Shown here piece by piece: positions 34,501 through 43,079 of a stretch of 64,000 nt of DNA. A program made the translations under genes and the position numbers. How positions within the stretch are numbered: position 1 is the first letter of the stretch; each line of letters begins with the position of its first letter. The notes beneath the pieces were generated by a model, which saw only the letters and a program-made list of their open reading frames with translations, had not been told where the DNA came from and did not search any database. The DNA is from JALHUB01 sp963719465 (GTDB lineage: Bacteria > Chloroflexota > Dehalococcoidia > DSTF01 > JALHUB01), in assembly GCA_963719465.1 (NCBI GenBank), contig OY970386.1:186001-250000 (forward strand), written 5' to 3'.

Positions 34501-35025
34501 CTAGCCGACCGCCGGCGTCAGGTACCGCTGCGCCTCCTCGACAAACCTCTCCGGCTCCCCAAGATACAAAGACAGGAATCGCGTGCCCGGAACCGTGAGG
34601 AGAAGCCTCCCCCGTCGAAAGAGAACCTTGACGCGAGCGGCACCAATGTCTCCGCGGAGTAGCCTCTCAAACGGGAATCGCAGCTTCAGTTCCTCAAAAC
34701 CTATTGACTCGACCTCATTCCAGTCGACCTTCTTTCTCGAGAGTATGGTTTCGAACACCAATCCACTTGCACTCACCGAAACCCGACTTCGCTTGAACAT
34801 CAGAATGGTAAGCAAAACGGTCCCCGTCACGATGGTAACCCAGGCAACGCAGAATGCGACCACAATCCAGTACGGAAAGACGCCGAGGGACAAGACTATC
34901 ACCGCTAAGAACGCGAGGTAAACGACCTGGGCGGCAAGGATCCTCGTGATCAACCTGGTGTCGGGGCTCGGCACAAGGTACCAGAACGTGGATCCCGCCT
35001 CAGCAGCCACATTCGTCTCGTCCAC
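34501..35025 (-). CDS. membrane protein with PH-like C-terminal domain
   Basis: A 174-residue protein. Residues ~22-70 hold two hydrophobic segments (AQVVYLAFLAVIVLSLGVF; VAFCVAWVTIVTGTVLL). The soluble remainder (RVSVSASGLVFETILSRKKVDW, NEVESIGFEELKLR, GRLLLTVPG) has the beta-rich pattern of bacterial PH-type domains. GTG 35025 shares its first G with the gmd stop (TAGTG). The function is not known. It is in the gmd transcription unit. Confidence 0.65.
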   Translation of the reverse strand: MDETNVAAEAGSTFWYLVPSPDTRLITRILAAQVVYLAFLAVIVLSLGVFPYWIVVAFCVAWVTIVTGTVLLTILMFKRSRVSVSASGLVFETILSRKKVDWNEVESIGFEELKLRFPFERLLRGDIGAARVKVLFRRGRLLLTVPGTRFLSLYLGEPERFVEEAQRYLTPAVG

Positions 35026-36018
35026 TAAGTCCCCGACTCCGCCTTCAGGTCCGACTCCACCATCATCTCTACCAGCCCGTCGAACGACACCGCCGGCGTC
35101 CAGCCCAGCTTCGTGTGCGCCTTCGTCGAGTCCGCGCACAGATGGTCCACCTCCGCCGGCCGGATGAACTTCGGGTCGCTGCGCACGTACTGGTGCCAGT
35201 CGAGGTCCAGCCGTTTGAACGCCAGCTCCGCGAACTCGCTGATCCGGTGGCACTCGCCGCTGCCGATCACGTAGTCGTCCGCTTCCGGCGCCTGCAGCAT
35301 CATGTGCATCGCCCGCACGTAGTCGCCCGCGTAGCCCCAGTCGCGTTCCGCGTCCAGGTTGCCGAGAAGCAGCTCCTGCTGCTTGCCCAGCTTGATGCGG
35401 ACCGCCGCCTGCGTGATCTTCCGCGTCACGAACTCCGGCCCCCGACGCGGCGACTCGTGGTCGAAGAGGATGCCGCTGCAGGCGAAGATGCCGTAGCTCT
35501 CGCGGTAGTTCACCGTTATGTAATGTCCGTACACCTTCGCGACGCCGTAAGGGCTGCGCGGCCGGAACGCCGTCTGCTCGTTCTGCGGCGTCTCCGCGAC
35601 CCGGCCGAACATCTCGCTGCTCGACGCCTGGTAGAACCTGATGCCCGCGCCGCTGCTGCTCCGCGACGGCGTCGCGCCGGTGACGATTCGGATCGCCTCC
35701 AGCATTCGCAGCACGCCGAGGCCTGTTATCTCGCCTGTCAGCTCCGGCTGGTTCCAGGAGAGCGGCACGAAGCTGATCGCCGCCAGGTTGTAGATCTCGT
35801 CCGGCTGCACCTTCTGCACCGCGCTGATGAGCGACGTTCTGGTCCAGCAGGTCGCCCAGCTCGATCTTCACGTCGGGCAGCGTCTGCTCCACGACCATCA
35901 GCTTCGGGTTGTTCTGGCCGCGGATGAGCCCGTAGACCTGGTAGCCCTGGGAGAGCAGGTGCTCGGCGAGGTAGTAGCCGTCCTGGCCGGTGATGCCTGT
36001 GATGAGCGCTGTTGGCAC
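35025..36018 (-). CDS. gmd: GDP-mannose 4,6-dehydratase, one frameshift
   Basis: Two frames join at about 35832-35838 to give some 330 residues. The N-terminal part is ALITGITGQDGYYLAEHLLS (NAD motif GxxGxxG) to KIELGDLLDQ. The second frame continues ISAVQKVQPDEIYNLAAISF, with the catalytic Ser/Tyr-x3-Lys at YQASSSEMFG and SPYGVAKVYGH. It converts GDP-mannose to GDP-4-keto-6-deoxymannose for fucose/rhamnose-type glycans. A single extra base beside ACGTC splits it. The downstream frame is open to its stop, so the gene is probably intact in the organism. Confidence 0.88.
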
Positions 36019-36080
36019 GGAGCAACCTCCTTGCGGCGGCGTGCCTCTCCGCGCTGTGGGGTTAGCGGGAGGCCTCTCTC

Positions 36081-36110
36081 ATTCTACCGGGCGCTCGCCC
36101 ACCCTGTCGA
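36081..36110 (-). promoter_or_regulatory. promoter of gmd (duplicated module)
   Basis: On the minus strand TCGACA, an 18-base spacer and TAGAAT (at 36086-36081) lie about 65 bases before the gmd ATG. The same ~40-base module recurs at 36656-36695. Confidence 0.55.
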
Positions 36111-36153
36111 GAATCCGGCGATTCGACGACGAAGGCCGGCCCCGACGGACCGC

Positions 36154-36588
36154 CTACTTGAATAGCCCCTTCACTTTGTCGAAGAACGACCTCGACTTGG
36201 CCTTCTGCAGGAACTTCGCCCATTGCGCGTCGGCCGAAGCGCTCCGGTCGAGGTCCTTGATCCTCTCCTTCATCAGGTCCAGGACCCGACGTTCTTCCCC
36301 GCTGTCGAGCCAGAAGCCGTGCTGCTGGTCGCAAAGATCGAGCTGCAGGTCCCAGCCACGATAGTCGAAGGTCTGCATTGGACCGCCGCACCTCGGGCAG
36401 GAGATGTCGCTGGGCCGTGGGTCGTAGATCAGCGTCCCCTTGGCCTCCTCGTCGTCCAGCTCAACGTCTTCGAGCTTGTCGAGTTCAGTGTAGTCGAGCC
36501 ACAGCCCCTGGCAGCCCGAGCATCGATCGACCTCGACCCCTTTGTACGTCTCGGTCCTGAGCTCAGCCTTGCATCGAGGACAGTTCAT
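36154..36588 (-). CDS. TFIIB-type zinc-finger domain protein
   Basis: A 144-residue soluble protein. The first zinc ribbon is MNCPRCKAELRTETYKGVEVDRC...CQGLWLD, the 'CPRC...G..ID.C..C.G.WLD' form. A second ribbon-like part, DISCPRCGGPMQTFDYRGWDLQL...QHGFWLDSGE, repeats the motif with a Cys/His change. The C-terminus is lysine-rich (KAKSRSFFDKVKGLFK). ATG 36588 follows AGGAGG. The role of these widespread small proteins is unknown. It has its own promoter module. Confidence 0.85.
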   Translation of the reverse strand: MNCPRCKAELRTETYKGVEVDRCSGCQGLWLDYTELDKLEDVELDDEEAKGTLIYDPRPSDISCPRCGGPMQTFDYRGWDLQLDLCDQQHGFWLDSGEERRVLDLMKERIKDLDRSASADAQWAKFLQKAKSRSFFDKVKGLFK

Positions 36589-36655
36589 CGTTCTGCCTCC
36601 TGCTACCTGATCTTGAGTGTCCGGCGGCCGCATCGCCCACTGCTTGTGCGCGATC

Positions 36656-36685
36656 ATTCTACCGGGCGCCTGCCCACGCTGTCGA
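36656..36685 (-). promoter_or_regulatory. promoter of the zinc-finger protein gene (duplicated module)
   Basis: On the minus strand TCGACA, 18 bases, TAGAAT (at 36661-36656), inside a ~40-base segment that closely repeats the gmd promoter at 36081-36120. The copies share ATTCTACCGGGCGC and TGTCGAG, with a few changes between. Confidence 0.55.
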
Positions 36686-36773
36686 GGCTCCGGCATCCAA
36701 CCTAGGGGCGTATCGAGGTTAAGATGGTTCACCGAGTTTGCCGACCATTAAGTCGAAAGGTGGTGACCGAGCG

Positions 36774-37322
36774 ATGGCAACCGTTCCGGACCTTTGGGAG
36801 CAGTGCGTCATAGACGTTCTCCGGCGGAAAGGCTTCGAAGTCTACCTGCCCTTCAAGGATAATGGCATCGACCTGCTCGCCGTGCGAGACTGGCAGCAAG
36901 GGCAGCCCAAGAGGATACAGGTGAAGGGCAGCAGAACGTACCCCAACCCCACCACGCTACTCTATCCTGAGGCATGCTGGCATCGGCTGAGCAAAGAAAA
37001 GGTCACCAAGGGCTGCGACGCGACCGATTTGTTCGTCCTCGTCTGGCCACGGTTTGGCCTGCATGGCCGCCCCGAGATGCAATTCCTCGTCGTGCCCACT
37101 CGCGACCTGATTGAGCGGCTCTCCGACTACCAGAACGGCAGGTGGGACATGTACATTTCGGCCGGCCAGCGGAACGGCAAATGGCGGGTAGTGGATCTCC
37201 GGCCTTCTCCTGGCGAGCGCCTCGCTGATATCCTTCGCGGAGACGGCACATTGGTAAACCCACACAGAGACTACACCCAGTACCTCAACAACTGGGGCGC
37301 CCTCGAGAGCGCGGCGGTTTGA
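36774..37322 (+). CDS. PD-(D/E)XK nuclease-like protein
   Basis: A 182-residue protein. Near the N-terminus, VLRRKGFEVYLPFKDNGIDLLAVR followed by KRIQVKGSRTY fits the D...x-(Q/E)-x-K core of restriction-endonuclease-like folds: Asp in GIDLL, then QVK. The rest (HRLSKEKVTKGCDATDLFVLVWP; MQFLVVPTRDL) is the beta-alpha completion of that fold. ATG 36774 has GAAAGGTGGTG upstream. No methylase is adjacent, so it may be a solitary nuclease-like protein rather than part of a restriction system. The cellular role is unknown. Confidence 0.65.
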   Translation: MATVPDLWEQCVIDVLRRKGFEVYLPFKDNGIDLLAVRDWQQGQPKRIQVKGSRTYPNPTTLLYPEACWHRLSKEKVTKGCDATDLFVLVWPRFGLHGRPEMQFLVVPTRDLIERLSDYQNGRWDMYISAGQRNGKWRVVDLRPSPGERLADILRGDGTLVNPHRDYTQYLNNWGALESAAV

Positions 37323-37347
37323 CAGGCAAGCCGATTGCTGATATAAA
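37319..37347 (+). promoter_or_regulatory. strong promoter of the small membrane protein gene
   Basis: Perfect TTGACA (37319-37324, overlapping the upstream stop codon), 17-base spacer, TATAAA (37342-37347). The ATG is 61 bases downstream. Confidence 0.7.
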
Positions 37348-37407
37348 TACGTCTGCATCGAAAGAAAGACTTCTCTTCCCCTCAGTTCGACAGCGGAGGC
37401 TTTAACC

Positions 37408-37629
37408 GTGGAATGGAATAGCTACCGGGAGCGGTCTCAAATGTACGGAGCGGCGATCTGCGGCGGCAGCATCATCGCCGGGCTCGTCTTCCTCATCGGC
37501 GTCCTGCGCAAGAGCTACTGGGCCCTCGCCGGACCCGTGATCATCGGCTTCCTCGGCGCTCTCTACGTCGCCTTCTGGATCGGCCGCGCCCTCATCACAA
37601 CGCCGCTGGAGCCACCGGCGCCGGAGTAG
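37408..37629 (+). CDS. small two-helix membrane protein
   Basis: A 73-residue protein with two hydrophobic segments, GAAICGGSIIAGLVFLIGVL and ALAGPVIIGFLGALYVAFWI, and short charged ends. It has a strong promoter. Its 3' end overlaps the convergent glycosyltransferase gene by 35 bases. No family is recognised. Confidence 0.65.
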   Translation: MEWNSYRERSQMYGAAICGGSIIAGLVFLIGVLRKSYWALAGPVIIGFLGALYVAFWIGRALITTPLEPPAPE

Positions 37630-38896
37630 CCGCCTCCCTCGTCGACGCCGCGCGGTTCGCCAGCACCTCCTCGTAGAGCGCTACCGTCTTGCGCGCCGTC
37701 TCCCGCCACGTGAACCGCTCGACCATCCGCTCGCGACCCGCCGCGCCCATTCGCGCCCGCATCTCCGCGTCCGCCATCAGCCGACGGATCGCCTCCGCCA
37801 GCGCGTGCGCGTCCGCCGGCGGCACCAGCCAGCCCGTCTCGCCGTGCTCGACGACCTCCGGCAGCGCCCCCGCCGTCGTCGATACCACCGCCGTCCCGCA
37901 GGCCTGCGCCTCAGCCGCCGGCAGCCCGAACCCCTCGTACACCGACGGCGAAACCAGCAGCTGCGTCCTGTTGTAGAGCCGCACCAGTTGCTCCGTGCTC
38001 ACGCGGCCCGTGAACGTAACCTTCGCGCCCAGCCCGTAGCGCCGCACCAGCCGCGGCACCAACTCCAGCGCCCCCTTCGCCTTGTCGACGAACGTCAGGT
38101 GCAGGTCCTCGTCCCGCAGCAGCCGCATCGCCTCGATGAGGTAGCGCGCGCCCTTGTTGCGGTCGTCCGAGTTGCCGACGAACAGGATCTCGTTCGGGTT
38201 CTTCTCGACGTCGTCTAGCGGCCGGAAGACCTCCGTGTCGACGCCGTCGTGGATCACCTCGATGTGCTTCGGCGGCAGCCCGAACGCCTCGCTCACCGAC
38301 GCCGCCGACTTGTGCGACCCCGTGATCACCCGGTCGATCCGCCGCGCCACGACGTGCTGCATCCAGAACGGATAGAAGATGATCCAGCGCACCTTCTCGC
38401 GCGGCGTCCTCGCCTGAATGACCGCGTTGCGGCGGTCCAGGTCCAGCGGATGATGCACGTTCGCCACCACCGGCATCCCGCACATCCGCATCAGCAGCGT
38501 GCCGTAGCCCAGCACCTGCACGTCGTGGATGATGTCGAAGCGGCGCTCCGCCTGCACCTCGCGCAGCCGGTCGAAGGCGCGAATGCTGAACGCCGACATC
38601 CCGGAGAACATCCCCATCCGCGACGTGACCAGCTCGTAGAAGTTGAGCGGCCGCAGGAAGTCGCGCGGGTGGCTGCGACGCCGAAAGTGGTCGCCGAAAG
38701 TGCCCCAGACGTTGAACAGGCTGAACGTCTCGATCCCCTCCATCGTGATGCCCGGCGCGATGTCCGGGTACGGCGGCCCAACCATCACGTGCACCTCGTG
38801 CCCCAGCGCCGCCACTTCCCGCGTGACGTTGGAGAGATAGACGCCCTGCCCGCCGGAGCTCATCTTGCCCTGGTGGAGGAGGAAGCAGACCCTCAT
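37595..38896 (-). CDS. GT4-family glycosyltransferase (last gene of the GT-MT operon)
   Basis: A 433-residue GT-B retaining glycosyltransferase. The N-terminal acceptor domain begins VCFLLHQGKMSSGGQGVYLS. The nucleotide-sugar domain has FVGNSDDRNKGARYLIEAM and SPSVYEGFGLPAAEAQACGT, the E-x7-E motif of GT4. It is a paralogue of the two GT4 genes upstream in this operon (38.9-40.2 and 41.7-43.0 kb). The Ala/Pro-rich C-terminal ~20 residues overlap the convergent small gene. ATG 38896 overlaps the preceding gene's stop (ATGA). Confidence 0.93.
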   Translation of the reverse strand: MRVCFLLHQGKMSSGGQGVYLSNVTREVAALGHEVHVMVGPPYPDIAPGITMEGIETFSLFNVWGTFGDHFRRRSHPRDFLRPLNFYELVTSRMGMFSGMSAFSIRAFDRLREVQAERRFDIIHDVQVLGYGTLLMRMCGMPVVANVHHPLDLDRRNAVIQARTPREKVRWIIFYPFWMQHVVARRIDRVITGSHKSAASVSEAFGLPPKHIEVIHDGVDTEVFRPLDDVEKNPNEILFVGNSDDRNKGARYLIEAMRLLRDEDLHLTFVDKAKGALELVPRLVRRYGLGAKVTFTGRVSTEQLVRLYNRTQLLVSPSVYEGFGLPAAEAQACGTAVVSTTAGALPEVVEHGETGWLVPPADAHALAEAIRRLMADAEMRARMGAAGRERMVERFTWRETARKTVALYEEVLANRAASTREAATPAPVAPAAL

Positions 38897-40161
38897 GCCC
38901 GCCGCCTCTGCGCCGCCTCGCGACGCACCTCTTCGTAGACCTGCGCCATCCGCTCCGCCGTCCGACGCCAGGTGAAGTTCTTCAGCACCCGCTCGCGGCC
39001 CGCCTCTCCCATCCGACGGCACAGCTCCGGGTCGCCCAGCAGCATCTTCAGCGCCTGCGCCAGCGCGTCCGAGTCCGCCGGCGGCACCAGCACGCCCGTC
39101 ACGCCGTCCTCGATGATCTCCGAGAGCGCGCCCGCCCGCGTCGCGACGACCGGCACGCCGCAGGCCATCGCCTCCACCGCCGGCAGCCCGAACCCCTCGT
39201 GCAGCGACGGCGACGCGAGTATCTGATGGCGGTTGTACAGCCGCACCAGCTCCTCAATCGATGCCCTCGGCAGTATGTTGATGTGACCATAGAGGCGGTA
39301 CTTCTTCATCGCCCGCTGCACCGTCTTCAGGTGCGACGCCGGCCGGTGGTCGACGAACGTCACGTTGAACTCCTGCCGGTGCCGCAGCGTGTGCATGGCG
39401 TCGAGAAGGTAGCGCGCCCCCTTGTTCCGGTCCTCGGAGTCGCCGACGAAGAGGATGCTGTTCGGCTCCTTCTGCACGTCCGGGAGCGGCCGGAACTCGT
39501 CGGTATCCGCGCCGTAGTGGATGACCTGCAGCTTGCCCGGCGCCAGGTGAACGGTGTTCTGAATCGTCTGCGCCGAACTCTCCGAGCAGGTGATGATCCG
39601 GTCCAGCCGCCTCGCCGTGATGTCCTGCATCACCCACGGGTACCATAAGAAGGCCAGCGCCTTCTCGTAGACGTTCTTCACCTCCAGCAGCCGGTTCTTG
39701 CGGTCGATCGTCAGCGGATGATGGATGCTCGCGACGACCGGCAGCCCGCGCGCCTTCATCAGCAGGATGCCGTAGCTCAGCGTCTGATTGTCGTGCACCA
39801 GGTCGAACGGCTGCTCCCGCGACAGCTCGTTCAGCTTCTTGTACGCTCGCAGGCTGAAGGTGAACAGCAGCGATCCCAGCGACACGCGCGTCGCCGCCAG
39901 CTCGTAGAAGTTGAATGGATTGAAGAAGAGCGCCGGATTGGTCCGAAAGCGGTACTCGTTCACATCGTCCATCAGGTCCCAGACGCGGAACGTCTTCAGC
40001 CGGTGCATATGGACGGCCGGGTCCGCCTCCGGATAGGGCCGCCCGGCGATGACGTGCACCTCGTGCCCCAGCCGCGTCAGCTCGCGCCCCAGGTAGTACG
40101 TGAACACGCCTTGGCCGCCCGACGAAGGATTGCCCTGGTAGACGATCATCGCTATCCGCAT
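38893..40161 (-). CDS. GT4-family glycosyltransferase
   Basis: A 422-residue GT-B enzyme with the same architecture as its operon neighbours: AMIVYQGNPSSGGQGVFTYY at the start, FVGDSEDRNKGARYLLDAM, and ASPSLHEGFGLPAVEAMACG containing the E-x7-E motif. It adds a sugar, type unknown, to a glycan precursor at the cytoplasmic membrane face. ATG 40161 lies within the end of the upstream methyltransferase gene. Confidence 0.93.
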   Translation of the reverse strand: MRIAMIVYQGNPSSGGQGVFTYYLGRELTRLGHEVHVIAGRPYPEADPAVHMHRLKTFRVWDLMDDVNEYRFRTNPALFFNPFNFYELAATRVSLGSLLFTFSLRAYKKLNELSREQPFDLVHDNQTLSYGILLMKARGLPVVASIHHPLTIDRKNRLLEVKNVYEKALAFLWYPWVMQDITARRLDRIITCSESSAQTIQNTVHLAPGKLQVIHYGADTDEFRPLPDVQKEPNSILFVGDSEDRNKGARYLLDAMHTLRHRQEFNVTFVDHRPASHLKTVQRAMKKYRLYGHINILPRASIEELVRLYNRHQILASPSLHEGFGLPAVEAMACGVPVVATRAGALSEIIEDGVTGVLVPPADSDALAQALKMLLGDPELCRRMGEAGRERVLKNFTWRRTAERMAQVYEEVRREAAQRRRA

Positions 40162-41000
40162 CGCTTCGCCTCTCCGCCTGGTTTCCGTGCGTAGACGACG
40201 ACGCTCTTCGGCACGACGAGGTTCGCCGCGCTCTCCAGCCTCGTGAGCAGCCGCGAACCCTCCGCCGACCTTCCGTCGAGGAAGCCTCTCCACGCCTTCG
40301 CCGCGCCGCGCCTAACGCCTCCTCCATTAGCGCCCACCGCCAGCAGCCAGAACGGCGTCTCCAGCCCGTGCCGACGCCGCTCCGCGTAGACGACGAAGCC
40401 GTTTTCGCGCAGGAGCGCCGCCGCCTGGCCCCGCCTGTAGCGCCGCAGGTGCTCGCCTGCCGGCACTCCTCGCAGCGAAGCGGCCTGCCACACCAGCCAC
40501 TCGGAGCGCGAGTCGGGAACGCTGATCGCGATCGTTCCACCGGGCCGCAGCACGCGCCGCAGCTCACCGATGAGCGCCCCGTCGTCGGAAACGTGCTCCA
40601 GCACCTCGGTGCAAATCACCCGGTCGACCGACTCGTCCCGAAGCGGCAGCCGCAAGCCGTCCGCGACGACGGCGTTAGCGCACGCCAGCAGCTTACCTTC
40701 GCAGGCCAGACAGTAGCCGAAGAACTTCAGAATGTTCAGCTCGTCGACGTCCCGGTCGATGCCGACGACCAGGCATCGGCTCCGGCAGGCGCGCACAACG
40801 TGACGGCCGGTCCCGCAGCCGACGTCGACGAGCCGGTCGCCGTCGCGCAGCCCCAGCAGTTCGAGGTCGACGCTGTCGAGGCGCGACGCGACGCCGTTCC
40901 CGTTGTGACCGTTCGCCCGATAGCGATACGTGGGCGGCCGCGGCCTTCGCGGCGTCCGCTCTATGAGCGCCCTGCGCCTAGTCGACAGGCTTTCGTGCAT
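40152..41000 (-). CDS. class I SAM-dependent methyltransferase
   Basis: A 282-residue methyltransferase. Motif I is LVDVGCGTGRHVVRACR near residue 60, the acidic residue is in VVGIDRD, then ICTEVLEHVSDD and RVLRPGGTIAISVPD. These are typical of the Methyltransf_11 group that act on sugars or small lipids. ATG 41000 is chosen over a TTG at 41009. It is a paralogue of the next methyltransferase gene and lies between GT4 genes, so methylation of a surface glycan is likely. Confidence 0.88.
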   Translation of the reverse strand: MHESLSTRRRALIERTPRRPRPPTYRYRANGHNGNGVASRLDSVDLELLGLRDGDRLVDVGCGTGRHVVRACRSRCLVVGIDRDVDELNILKFFGYCLACEGKLLACANAVVADGLRLPLRDESVDRVICTEVLEHVSDDGALIGELRRVLRPGGTIAISVPDSRSEWLVWQAASLRGVPAGEHLRRYRRGQAAALLRENGFVVYAERRRHGLETPFWLLAVGANGGGVRRGAAKAWRGFLDGRSAEGSRLLTRLESAANLVVPKSVVVYARKPGGEAKRCG

Positions 41001-41710
41001 AGAAGACAAGGTCCTTGCCCAGCACCGGGTTCACCAGCGCCTCCATCGACTCCAGCAAGCGCAGACGGCGCCGGTACTGCCATTGCATCAGCTTCTGCAG
41101 GCTCTTCGTGAACGCGAAATCCTCGTTCCGGATGCCGAAGGCGCAGCGGAAGAACCAGTAGAAGGTCTGGACCGTGTGCCTCAACCTTTGCGCGTAAACA
41201 TCGAGGCCGCTCTCCGTCAGCGCCGCCTCCATCTCGCCGGGCTTATAGAAGCGGATGTGTCCGCCCAGGGAATGCCAGTATCCCCAGGAGATCGTCCAGA
41301 AGACGATCTCCGGCCAGTAGTTCGGAATGCTGATGGCGATGAGCCCTCCCGGCTTGAGCACCCGCACCAGCTCGCGGATTCCTGCCTTGTCGTCCGGAAT
41401 GTGCTCCAGCACCTCCGTGCAGACGATCTTGTCGAAGGCGCCGTCGCGAAACGGCAGGTTTTGCGCATCGACCGCCATCAGGTCATGCCGGCCGACGATC
41501 TCGTGCGCCAGCGTCTGGTAGTTCAGCAGGTTCTGCGCCTTCCGCAGGTCGCTCATGCTCAGGTCCACGCCGACGGCTCGGCAGGGCCAATGGCAGGCTT
41601 CGCTCGTGTGCCTGCCCTCACCGCAGCCCACGTCGAGCACGAGGTCGCCGGGCATAATGGGCAGATGACGATGGAAGTCAACGCTGACGATGTTGTCCGA
41701 CGTGGCTCAT
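40978..41710 (-). CDS. class I SAM-dependent methyltransferase, frameshift near its start
   Basis: The main frame opens at ATG 41655 (MPGDLVLDVGCGEGRHTSEA, motif I). Codons before it read SVDFHRHLPI, typical of this family's N-terminus, but no start codon is in frame. The ATG overlapping the upstream GT4 stop (ATGA, 41710) gives MSHV in another frame. Removing one base near 41697 joins them as MSHVDNIVSVDFHRHLPIM. The full protein would be about 243 residues. Other motifs are CTEVLEHIPDD and LKPGGLIAISIPN. If no frameshift exists, translation would begin at 41655. Confidence 0.8.
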
Positions 41711-42963
41711 CCCCTCCGCTGGGCGAGTACCTCCTCGTACACCTCCAGGACCTGCTCCGCGTTCCGGCGCCAGTTGAACCGCTCGATGATGCTCTGCCGC
41801 CCGGCCTTCCCCAGCCGATGGCGCAGCTCCGCGTCTTCCAGCAGGAGCCGGATCCCCTCGGCGAGCGCTGGACCGTCGGCCGGTTTGACCAGCCAGCCGG
41901 TCTTGCCGTGCTCCATCACCTCCGGGAACGCGGGCGCCGTCGTTGCGATAACCGCCTTCTCGCACGCCATCGCCTCCGCCGCCGGCAGCCCGAACCCCTC
42001 GTAAAGCGACGGCGAAGCGAGGATCGTCGCGCGATTGTACAGCTCCAGCAGCTCTTCGTTGGAAACGCGCCCGATGAACGTGACGTGCGTGCTCAGGCCG
42101 TAACGTCGGACCAGCTCGGGCGCCAGCTTGAGGCTGCGACGGTCGTTGTCGACGATTATTAGGTGGAACGGCACCTGCTGGTCGCGCAGGATGCGCAGAG
42201 CGTCGAAGAGGTAGACCGCGCCCTTGTTGCGGTCCTCCGAGTTGGTGTTGTAGAGGATCGTGTTCGGCGATTCGGGAATCTCAGGCAAGGGCCGGAAGCG
42301 GTCCGTGTCGATGCCGTTGTAGACGCAGGTCATCAGCTCGCGCGGGACGTGGAACATCCGCTCGATGGCGCGCGTCGTGTTCTGCGAGACGGTGATGATG
42401 CGGTCCATCCGCCGCGCCGTCACCTCCTGCATGATCCACGGGAACCACAGGTAGCGACGCGCCATCTCGTAGATGGACCGCGACTGCAGGATGCTGTTGC
42501 GCAGGTCGACGGATAGCGGGTGATGGATCGTCGCGACGGTCGGCAGCCCTAACGACTTCATCATGAGGATGCCGTAGCTCAGCGTCTGATTGTCGTGGAC
42601 GATGTCGAACCGCGTCTCCGGCATCAGCTCCTTGATCTTGACGTAGGCCCGCACGCTGAACGTCAGCAGGAGCGAGGAGAGCGCGATGCGCGTTGACGCG
42701 AACTCGTAGAAGTTGACCGGATGGAAGTGAGTGAGCGGGTGGCGCTCGTGCATGAAGTCGCGGCGGTTGTGGTAGAGGCTCCAGTAGCTCTCGGTCTTGA
42801 CGTTGTGGAGCGTAACCGCCTCATCGGTCTCCGGGTAGGGCGGCCCGGCGATTACGTGCACCTCGTGGCCCATCCGGGCCAGCTCGCGCGTGAGGTAGTA
42901 GGTATAGATCCCCTGCCCGCCGGAGAACATGTTCCCCTGGTACATGATGAAAGCGATCTTCAT
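41707..42963 (-). CDS. GT4-family glycosyltransferase (first gene of the GT-MT operon)
   Basis: A 418-residue GT-B glycosyltransferase. IAFIMYQGNMFSGGQGIYTY is the N-terminal glycine-rich loop and ILASPSLYEGFGLPAAEAMA the E-x7-E donor site. It resembles the two downstream GT4 enzymes along its length, for example HDNQTLSYGILMMKSLGLPT compared with HDNQTLSYGILLMKARGLPV. It heads a five-gene minus-strand operon: GT4, MT, MT, GT4, GT4. Confidence 0.93.
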   Translation of the reverse strand: MKIAFIMYQGNMFSGGQGIYTYYLTRELARMGHEVHVIAGPPYPETDEAVTLHNVKTESYWSLYHNRRDFMHERHPLTHFHPVNFYEFASTRIALSSLLLTFSVRAYVKIKELMPETRFDIVHDNQTLSYGILMMKSLGLPTVATIHHPLSVDLRNSILQSRSIYEMARRYLWFPWIMQEVTARRMDRIITVSQNTTRAIERMFHVPRELMTCVYNGIDTDRFRPLPEIPESPNTILYNTNSEDRNKGAVYLFDALRILRDQQVPFHLIIVDNDRRSLKLAPELVRRYGLSTHVTFIGRVSNEELLELYNRATILASPSLYEGFGLPAAEAMACEKAVIATTAPAFPEVMEHGKTGWLVKPADGPALAEGIRLLLEDAELRHRLGKAGRQSIIERFNWRRNAEQVLEVYEEVLAQRRG

Positions 42964-43029
42964 CCGATTGCTCCCAGGCCTCGCGCCGGGGGATAAAGCG
43001 AATCAGGCGCGGGGAAGCCACACTCCCGC

Positions 43030-43059
43030 ATCTTACAGGAGGGCGATGCGCCTGGTCTA
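43030..43059 (-). promoter_or_regulatory. possible promoter of the GT4-MT operon
   Basis: On the minus strand TAGACC, an 18-base spacer and TAAGAT (43035-43030), about 67 bases before the ATG at 42963. The -35 box is weak. Confidence 0.45.
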
Positions 43060-43079
43060 GCCTGCGAAGGAGAGCGCTC

